From: Sinosporangium siamense
Lineage (GTDB): Bacteria; Actinomycetota; Actinomycetes; Streptosporangiales; Streptosporangiaceae
Reading direction: 5' to 3'
Assembly: GCF_016863435.1 (NCBI RefSeq)
Contig: NZ_BOOW01000020.1
Span: forward strand, 62,001 to 126,000
DNA: 64,000 bases
Shown here: in pieces, positions 58,597-64,000 of the stretch
Layout: every line of letters starts with the position of its first letter
Numbering within the stretch: position 1 is the stretch's first letter
Position numbers and translations under genes: made by a program
The notes under the pieces: model-generated
Database searches by the model: none
Told to the model about the DNA's origin: nothing
What the model saw: the letters and a program-made list of their open reading frames with translations, nothing else

Positions 58597-59652
58597 ATGA
58601 GACCGAGGGTCAAGCCCGTGCTGCGCCGGGTGAAACGCGACACGCGGACGGTCCAGTTCGGGGTGCACCCGCTGCGGGCGATCACGTTGAACGAGGTGTC
58701 GCTCGACGTGGGCGAGCTGATCGACGGCCTCGACGGCACACGCGACCTCGGGCGTGTGCTCGACGACGCGGCGGACAAGGGGTTCGACCGGCGGCAGGTG
58801 GAGGAGCTGATCACACTGCTCGACATCCGCGGTCTGCTCGACGACGCCGGCGTGAGCCCGGCGCCGCTGCGCCACATGCCCCTCGCCGAGTCCGAGCGGT
58901 TACAACCCGAGCTCGACGCGCTGGCGATCTCCCCTCAGGTCCGCGACGGGGGCCTCGGAGTGCTGGCCCGGCGCAGAGCCGCCCGCGTCCGGGTATACGG
59001 CGCGGGCCGGGTCGGCGCGCAGGTCTGCGCGCTGCTGGCGACGTCCGGGGTCGGGGCACTGGACGTGATCGATCCGGCGCCCGCGCGGCGGCGCGACGTG
59101 GTTCCCGGCGGGCTGAGCTGGTCGGAGGTCGCCCTGCCGCGGCAGGACGGCGCTGTGGCGCTCGCCCGCAGGCTCGCGCCGTCCGTCGACGCGTGCGCGG
59201 GCGAGCGCGCGGGGGGGTCCCGGCCCGACCTGGTGGTGCTGGCGACGGTGGGGCCACTCGACCGGCGCTTGGTGGCCGCGCTTCACGGGCAGGGCGTTCC
59301 CCACCTGCTCACCTCGGCATACGAGGGTTATGGGGCGGTAGGTCCGCTTGTTCTCCCTGGTCGCACGGCCTGCATACACTGCATGGAACTGACCCGAAGA
59401 GACCGCGACCCGACGTGGCCCACCGTGACCACCCGCCTGGGCGGCTTCCCTCCCGGGGAGATCGCATGCGATGCGGTGCTGTCCACTTTGGTGGCGGCTG
59501 AAGCCGCCGGCCATGTGCTGGCGTTTCTCGACGGGCGACCCCAAGTTGTGACGAACGGCACAGTCGATGTCTTGCCTGATTGGCGGTGGAGGCGGCGTAC
59601 TTGGAATCCCCACCAGAGTTGCCGATGTACTCAAATCCATCCCGGTCACTAA
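58597..59652 (+). CDS. ThiF-like (E1-fold) protein with zinc-binding cysteines
   Basis: 351 residues. The centre (about 128-160) has a Rossmann start RVRVYGAGRVGAQVCALLATSGVG, and the rest resembles E1/ThiF proteins and the leader-binding part of TOMM cyclodehydratases. ACIHCMEL and the C-terminal SCRCTQIHPGH supply two CxC/CxxC pairs for a structural zinc. The ATP-binding arginine and lysine of active adenylating enzymes are not obvious. No precursor peptide or YcaO gene is nearby; the gene beside the ABC1 kinase looks like an ordinary chromosomal neighbour. ATG 58597. Confidence 0.75.
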   Translation: MRPRVKPVLRRVKRDTRTVQFGVHPLRAITLNEVSLDVGELIDGLDGTRDLGRVLDDAADKGFDRRQVEELITLLDIRGLLDDAGVSPAPLRHMPLAESERLQPELDALAISPQVRDGGLGVLARRRAARVRVYGAGRVGAQVCALLATSGVGALDVIDPAPARRRDVVPGGLSWSEVALPRQDGAVALARRLAPSVDACAGERAGGSRPDLVVLATVGPLDRRLVAALHGQGVPHLLTSAYEGYGAVGPLVLPGRTACIHCMELTRRDRDPTWPTVTTRLGGFPPGEIACDAVLSTLVAAEAAGHVLAFLDGRPQVVTNGTVDVLPDWRWRRRTWNPHQSCRCTQIHPGH

Positions 59653-59786
59653 GAATGGTGATATCAAGACCCCCGCCTGAGCGGTATGCGACCTCGGTGA
59701 CCCCCACCGGGCGCTACGCGCTCATATGAACGACCGAAAGGAGGGAGCGGCGTTCCGGCCGACCAGGCAGCCACGCCGCGGACAAG

Positions 59787-61127
59787 GTGAGTGACCTTCC
59801 ACGCCGCGCCATGACTCGTTCCGCGAAACTGGCCGCCCTCCCCATCGGGTTCGCCAGCCGCACGGCCCTCGGCCTTGGCAAAAGGATCGGGGGCAAGTCA
59901 GCGGAGATCGTCGCTCAGGAGATCCAGCAGCGCACGGCCGAGCAGATCTTCAGGGTGCTGGGTGAGCTCAAAGGCGGCGCCATGAAACTCGGTCAGGCCC
60001 TCTCCATCTTCGAAGCCGCCCTCCCCGCCGAGGTCGCCGGCCCCTACCGCGCCACGCTCACCAAACTCCAGGACTCCGCTCCCCCGCTGCCCACCGCCGC
60101 AGTCCACCGCGTGCTGACCGAGCAGCTCGGGGACGACTGGTCCGATTACTTCCTGTCGTTCGACGACTCCCCCGCCGCCGCGGCCTCCATCGGCCAGGTG
60201 CATAAGGCCGTGTGGCACGACGGGCGCGAAGTGGCGGTGAAAATCCAATATCCCGGCGCGGGCAAAGCGCTGCTCTCCGATTTCAATCAGCTTGCCCGAC
60301 TGGGCAAGCTTTTCGGTGTGTTGCTGCCGGGGCTCGACATCAAGGCCGTCCTCGGCGAGTTGCGTGAGCGCGTCGCCGAAGAGCTCGACTATCTTCGCGA
60401 GGCCGAAGCCCAGCACGCCTTCGCCGGGGAGTTCGCGGGCGACCCCGACTTCCACGTGCCCGACGTCGTCGCCGCCAACGAGCAGATCATCGTCAGCGAG
60501 TGGGTCGACGGCACCCCGCTGTCCCGCGTCATTACCCGCGGCACCAAGGCGCAGCGCGACCGCGCCGGGCTGCTGCTGGTGCGTTTCCTCTTCAGCTCAC
60601 CCGCCCGCGTGGGCATGCTCCACGCCGACCCCCACCCCGGCAATTTCCGCATGATGTCCGACGGCCGCATGTGCATCCTCGACTTCGGCGCGGTCAGCCG
60701 CCTCCCCCAGGGCTATCCCACGGCATTTGGCACCCTCACCCGCCTTTTCAACACCGGCGACATGGAAACCGTGATGCAGGGCCTGCGCGATGAGGGGTTC
60801 ATCCGCCCCCACATCGAGATCGCCCCCGACGCCCTGCGCAGCTTCCTCGCCCCCTACGTGGAGCCGACCCAGGTCGAGGAGTTCACCTTTAGCCGCGAAT
60901 GGCTCCGCGCCCAGGCCGCCTCCGCCGCCGACCTCCGCCCCACCAACGTCGTCCGCCAGCTCAACCTGCCCCCGACCTACGTGCTGATCCACCGCGTCCA
61001 CGCGGCAGGCGTGGGCGTCCTATGCCAACTCGGCACCACCGCCCGCTTCCGCGACGAAGTCATCCGCTGGGTCCCCGGCTTCGCCGACGAAGACGGAAAA
61101 GACAGCCCCCTAGCCGCCCTGGCTTAA
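59787..61127 (+). CDS. UbiB/ABC1-family atypical kinase
   Basis: 446 residues. [13 protein letters not shown] is the KxGQ motif unique to this family, [14 protein letters not shown] the Ala-rich nucleotide loop, AVKIQYPG the ATP lysine region, and [10 protein letters not shown] plus [10 protein letters not shown] the catalytic and metal motifs. All diagnostic residues are kept. In actinobacteria these are linked to quinone or lipid metabolism. GTG 59787 gives a basic N-terminus; the RBS is weak (ACAAGG). Confidence 0.92.
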   Translation: MSDLPRRAMTRSAKLAALPIGFASRTALGLGKRIGGKSAEIVAQEIQQRTAEQIFRVLGELKGGAMKLGQALSIFEAALPAEVAGPYRATLTKLQDSAPPLPTAAVHRVLTEQLGDDWSDYFLSFDDSPAAAASIGQVHKAVWHDGREVAVKIQYPGAGKALLSDFNQLARLGKLFGVLLPGLDIKAVLGELRERVAEELDYLREAEAQHAFAGEFAGDPDFHVPDVVAANEQIIVSEWVDGTPLSRVITRGTKAQRDRAGLLLVRFLFSSPARVGMLHADPHPGNFRMMSDGRMCILDFGAVSRLPQGYPTAFGTLTRLFNTGDMETVMQGLRDEGFIRPHIEIAPDALRSFLAPYVEPTQVEEFTFSREWLRAQAASAADLRPTNVVRQLNLPPTYVLIHRVHAAGVGVLCQLGTTARFRDEVIRWVPGFADEDGKDSPLAALA

Positions 61128-61261
61128 ACCCCTTAGAAACCGCGGATCAGACAGACCAGGACGGGACCACAGGGATCTCAGGCACGGCGTCATGCCCAGA
61201 CGCATAGAGCAGAATGCCCGATCTAAGGCACAGTTGACGCTGATGATGGTGTCATCAAGTC

Positions 61262-62410
61262 ATGCTGTATCGCACGCCGGAGCTTGATGAGGCCGATCAT
61301 CGAACGCTTGAGGGGATCGAGCGGATGCGCCACGACATAGGCATCCATATTCGCCCCCAGGCTCGCTGGACAAAGCAGTTGCAGCGCAGCCTTACCGCCA
61401 GGGCGATTGTCGGTTCCAACACAATCGAGGGCTATGCGGCGTCTGTGGATGACGTCGAGGCGCTCATGGCCGGCGAAGAGCCGCTGGAATCCAGTGAGCG
61501 CACGCGCAGGGAGTTGGAGGGCTACCAGCGTGCGATGACATACAGCCAAAGCCTTTCCGATGCCGGTCCTGGGTTCCGTTTTGACGCAGGCCTGCTGAAC
61601 GGGCTCCACTTCATGATCCAAGAACATCACCCGGACAAGCGTCCGGGCCGGCTCCGGACTGGGCCTGTTTATGTCACCAGCCCTGATGATCCTGCCGTCG
61701 CCGCCTACACCGGGCCAAATTCGGAAACGGTCCCGGGACTCATGGCCGAGCTGGTGGACTGGCTCAACAACGGAGATCTGGACTGTCCGGCGCATGTTCG
61801 TGCCTCGATGGCGCATCTGAACCTGGTGAACATCCACCCATGGGCCGACGGCAACGGTCGCATGTCCAGAGCACTGTCCACACTGGTGTTCGCACGCGAG
61901 GCCTTGATTCCTCCCGAGTTCTCCTCGATCGAGGAGTGGCTCGGTAGAGGGCAGAATACGTACGCCTACTACCAGGTGCTGAAGGAAGTGGGCGGGTCCG
62001 AGTGGAGCCCGGATCGGGACACCCGGCCATGGATCAGATTCTGCTTGCGCGCTCATCATATTCAGGCGCAGCAGGCGAGGCGCCGGGTCGCGCTATTGAG
62101 CCGTGCCTGGGCTGAGTTGTCCGATGCTACGGCTGCGGCGGGGCTCGACGAACGAACCGTGTTCGCACTTCTGCCTGCCTTCTGGGGGTCGCGCGTACGG
62201 CGTACTGTTTACCAGCTGGATGCCGAGCTGAGCTCTCAGCAAGCCGTCAGAGACATCAGAGAATTGTGTCGCTTGGCATGGCTTGTGCCCGTGGGGAAGG
62301 CGCGGGGGCGCTACTACGTGGCGGGTGCGGCCATGCAGCCGGTGTTTTCCTCCGTGCAGCAGTCCACGAAACCCTACGTCGACCCATATCGGGAGTCCGC
62401 GGCGTCCTGA
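61262..62410 (+). CDS. Fic-domain protein with N-terminal inhibitory helix
   Basis: 382 residues. The Fic motif is IHPWADGNGRMSR (HPxxDGNGR, about residue 197), enough for AMP transfer. The inhibitory motif SNTIEGY (residues 53-59) lies N-terminal, so this is a self-inhibited class II Fic protein. A C-terminal winged helix-like tail (residues 285-345) is typical of the larger chromosomal members. ATG 61262 lacks a clear RBS. It follows the UbiB gene by 134 bp and is followed by a strong terminator. Confidence 0.9.
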   Translation: MLYRTPELDEADHRTLEGIERMRHDIGIHIRPQARWTKQLQRSLTARAIVGSNTIEGYAASVDDVEALMAGEEPLESSERTRRELEGYQRAMTYSQSLSDAGPGFRFDAGLLNGLHFMIQEHHPDKRPGRLRTGPVYVTSPDDPAVAAYTGPNSETVPGLMAELVDWLNNGDLDCPAHVRASMAHLNLVNIHPWADGNGRMSRALSTLVFAREALIPPEFSSIEEWLGRGQNTYAYYQVLKEVGGSEWSPDRDTRPWIRFCLRAHHIQAQQARRRVALLSRAWAELSDATAAAGLDERTVFALLPAFWGSRVRRTVYQLDAELSSQQAVRDIRELCRLAWLVPVGKARGRYYVAGAAMQPVFSSVQQSTKPYVDPYRESAAS

Positions 62411-62523
62411 TGGTGCTGCGATGTGGGACCGGAGCCACCTTGGGCATCGCTTCCTAGAGCGTCGAGGTGGTGCACTGCGTCGCCAGAGGTGCCATCGCGG
62501 GGCGAGCCTTAAGCAACACGGAA

Positions 62524-62550
62524 CAGGCCCCCTTCAAAGAAGGGGGCCTG
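62524..62550 (+). terminator. Terminator downstream of the Fic gene
   Basis: CAGGCCCCCTTC pairs perfectly with GAAGGGGGCCTG around an AAA loop, 114 bp after the stop. No U-run follows. Confidence 0.75.
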
Positions 62551-62636
62551 GTGGGTTAGCCATGAAAAGCCGTAGAAAGGGGCCAATGCTCCTATAGGAG
62601 CAGCCTGCAACCAACGGAGCAGCAAGCTCAGTGCCC

Positions 62637-62792
62637 TTATACGAGCCTTTGCAGGGCGTTGCGTAGCCGGAGAGAAGCGCGTTCCACGTTGCGGCGTGCT
62701 CGGTTGACGGCGCGGACGCGGGCTATGAGGCGTTGTTTCTCAGCCTCACGGTGAAGCGTCCGTATTCGCTCCCACACGAGCTCTTCATACAT
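62637..62792 (-). CDS. Small highly charged helical protein
   Basis: 51 residues, predicted one long helix: MYEELVWERIRTLHREAE, then KQRLIARVRAVNRARRN and a C-terminal LRNALQRLV. ATG 62792 has GGAG 6 nt upstream; a start at ATG 62843 (17 more residues) also has an RBS-like GGAT. It lies just downstream of the WhiB7-like gene and is transcribed the same way; small basic proteins of this type are often near wbl genes. Function unknown. Confidence 0.55.
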   Translation of the reverse strand: MYEELVWERIRTLHREAEKQRLIARVRAVNRARRNVERASLRLRNALQRLV

Positions 62793-62881
62793 AGGGGCTC
62801 CGGGCGAGCGGGTGCGGGAATGGCCGGGAATGTGGTCGATCATCGGTGTGATCCTTGTCGGTATTGGAGACGGTTGACCGG

Positions 62882-63151
62882 TCAGGCCGCTACAGGAGTC
62901 TTGCGGGGGCGGCCGCGGGGGCGCTTCCGCGGGACGACGACGCCGCGGAGGATGAGTTCCCCGCCCCAGACACCCCACGGCTCCTCGCGCTCAAGGGCGC
63001 GGGCGAGGCAGGATTTCCGGATCGGGCACCCGCCGCAGAGCGCCTTGGCGAACTCCACGTCGTCGGGAGACTCGGCGAACCACAGGTCTGGGTCGGTACG
63101 ACAGGGGATTTCGGCTTCGTCGATCAGGTCCATGATCGTCTTGGCCCCCAT
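62882..63151 (-). CDS. whiB7: WhiB7-type [4Fe-4S] transcriptional regulator
   Basis: 89 residues. EIPC, then CGGCPIRKSC, gives the four cluster cysteines (C-xn-CxxCx5C); GVWGGE is the Wbl turn; the tail PRKRPRGRPRK carries the RGRP AT-hook that marks WhiB7, the activator of intrinsic antibiotic resistance that pairs with the primary sigma factor. ATG 63151 is preferred (AAAGGTGA 5 nt upstream) over GTG 63160. Presence of WhiB7 some 17 kb from the metabolite locus is probably unrelated to it. Confidence 0.88.
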   Translation of the reverse strand: MGAKTIMDLIDEAEIPCRTDPDLWFAESPDDVEFAKALCGGCPIRKSCLARALEREEPWGVWGGELILRGVVVPRKRPRGRPRKTPVAA

Positions 63152-63235
63152 CTGCGTCACCTTTCTGGTAAGAGAGAAAATGATCTTGCTTTTTCACAAC
63201 CTCGCGGGTGGTCAAGGGACGCGGACAAACAAGAA

Positions 63236-63266
63236 GGCCGCGGATCCTGTCTGTGGATCCGCGGCC
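63236..63266 (-). terminator. Intrinsic terminator upstream of whiB7
   Basis: GGCCGCGGATCC pairs perfectly with GGATCCGCGGCC (12 bp, 7-nt loop), and on the minus strand TTCTTGTTTG follows. It lies 85 nt before whiB7 and 18 nt after the upstream gene's stop, so it either ends that gene or is the leader attenuator known from whiB7 genes elsewhere. Confidence 0.85.
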
Positions 63267-63283
63267 TGGAGGCTCTGCGCCGG

Positions 63284-63808
63284 TCAGGTTATGACCGGTT
63301 GTCTCCAGGTGTTTGGATCACACTGCTGCGTGAGACGCAGCCCACCGTTGGCGGTCTGCTGGGTCAGGTTGCCGAATGCTTCAGCAAGGGCGGGCATGGC
63401 CTCGATGTCATCGCCCAGGAGGGCGTCGACGTCGGCGGGCCCCTCGGTCTGAGTGGGCGCTGCTTCGTAGGCGGCTTCGGCGAACGCTTGCGCATCGCGA
63501 CGACGCAGTCCTGCGACGGACATGCCAAGCTCAGACGTGGCGCCCAAACCGGTTGACACTGCTCCCGTCGACACGACCTCGCCGCCCAGCGCGACAAACT
63601 CCACGTGGCGGAGTTTGCCGAGGCCGGCTTGCCACCTGCCATCGCAGGAGGCGGGCAGAGCGATCGTGAGGGAAGGCGGTGCCTCCATGGCCGAATGCGC
63701 GGCAAGGCCGAGCATCCGAGCGTTGACGAAGACCGGCTTGGCGTTGGCCGGAGCACTCGGGCATGCGGAAGTGAGCAACGGCTTCACGGAAAGCGTGTGC
63801 TTGATCAC
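63284..63808 (-). CDS. Hypothetical protein upstream of whiB7
   Basis: 174 residues with strong coding bias. GTG 63808 follows GGAGGT by 9 nt. The sequence begins IKHTLSVKPLLTSACPSAP, has a beta-rich middle (PSLTIALPASC, HVEFVALGGEVVSTG) and an acidic helical end (DVDALLGDDIEAMPALAEAFG). I recognise no domain and no signal peptide. Two cysteines occur in the N-terminal third. It precedes whiB7 in the same direction, separated by the terminator. Confidence 0.65.
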   Translation of the reverse strand: MIKHTLSVKPLLTSACPSAPANAKPVFVNARMLGLAAHSAMEAPPSLTIALPASCDGRWQAGLGKLRHVEFVALGGEVVSTGAVSTGLGATSELGMSVAGLRRRDAQAFAEAAYEAAPTQTEGPADVDALLGDDIEAMPALAEAFGNLTQQTANGGLRLTQQCDPNTWRQPVIT

Positions 63809-63916
63809 CGACTGCTCACCTCCATCTGAAGATCGTCGAGTGCCGACACCCGACTCGCTTGTTGAAGACCCTATTCCCCTCTCCGAAAGAGGGCAACATA
63901 TTTTCTACCTGCTGTT

Positions 63917-64000
63917 TTACGTTCGCGCCACTCGGATCATGCACTCCTGGACCACCGACACGGCGAGCTCTCCGGAGGGGGTGAACATCTCTCCTCTGGC
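63917..64000 (-). CDS. Acyl-CoA thioesterase C-terminus (partial, runs off right edge)
   Basis: Only the last 27 residues are visible (RGEMFTPSGELAVSVVQECM to the stop after MIRVART). The pattern of a hotdog strand with F-x-x-x-G-x-L-x-x-S-x-x-Q-E is the usual end of TesB-type acyl-CoA thioesterases. Too little is left to say more. Confidence 0.6.
   Translation of the reverse strand, partial: ARGEMFTPSGELAVSVVQECMIRVART

Noticed and set aside
58597-59652. Thiazole/oxazole peptide cluster around the ThiF-like gene
   Set aside because: No YcaO, dehydrogenase or precursor peptide nearby; neighbours are housekeeping genes.

Overview
The window comes from a high-GC Gram-positive actinomycete. 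Coding regions have strongly GC-biased third positions, GTG starts are common, TTA codons are rare and sit in special places, and typical actinobacterial genes are present: a WhiB7-like regulator, an UPF0182 membrane protein, a YlbL-type PDZ protease, a DUF2342-type metalloprotease, an MbtH protein and a StrR-like activator. A filamentous genus near Streptosporangium or Nonomuraea is my guess; the sequence does not settle it.

Region 1 (1-15.5 kb) holds a partial LuxR/ATPase regulator on the minus strand, then a catabolic regulon: a truncated epimerase relic, an aldolase of the dihydrodipicolinate synthase superfamily, a winged-helix regulator, a CUT1-type ABC importer (lipoprotein plus two permeases, no ATPase), two amidohydrolase-fold proteins, a DegT/DnrJ aminotransferase-fold protein and two secreted beta-propellers, one frameshifted. 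One 18-bp palindrome (TTWCGGTC, 2 nt, GACCGWAA) recurs at five promoter regions (six sites) and overlaps or abuts the -10 box where one can be drawn, so a single repressor probably controls the set.

Region 2 (15.6-19.4 kb) contains small independent genes: an iron-sulphur type ArsR-fold regulator, DUF2231-type and other membrane proteins, an ArsC/Spx-like protein, a GntR regulator and a small secreted protein.

Region 3 (19.9-46.1 kb) is a specialised-metabolite locus with two arms and a StrR-like activator between them. The left arm is a minus-strand, stop/start-overlapping operon: A-T didomain, kynurenine 3-monooxygenase-like flavoprotein, DUF6875-like protein, NRPS (C-A-T-C-A-T-reductase), methyltransferase and P450. 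The right arm is a plus-strand operon of seven tightly packed genes: B12/radical SAM enzyme, sulfotransferase, methyltransferase, degenerate ferritin-like protein, a GyrB ATPase region fused to a methyltransferase, a second sulfotransferase and a DDAH-like guanidine hydrolase. Between the arms lie an MHS transporter and a sulfatase-like hydrolase. Beyond the right arm are a DUF6027-like gene, a 41-codon peptide gene with a strong RBS and its own terminator, and mbtH. TTA codons occur near the start of the A-T gene and the radical SAM gene and within the StrR-like activator. The GyrB-methyltransferase fusion and the peptide gene are the strongest candidates for something undescribed.

Region 4 (46.5-64 kb) begins with a decayed Tn3-family transposase beside the initiator tRNA gene and is otherwise core genome: UPF0182, YlbL, MoaE, an SDR protein, a DUF2342-type protein, Nudix, an EEP-family hydrolase, a nucleotidyltransferase-like protein, three unrelated minisatellites within 1.3 kb, a DUF45 peptidase, a ThiF-like protein, a UbiB/ABC1 kinase, a Fic protein, WhiB7 and the tail of a thioesterase.
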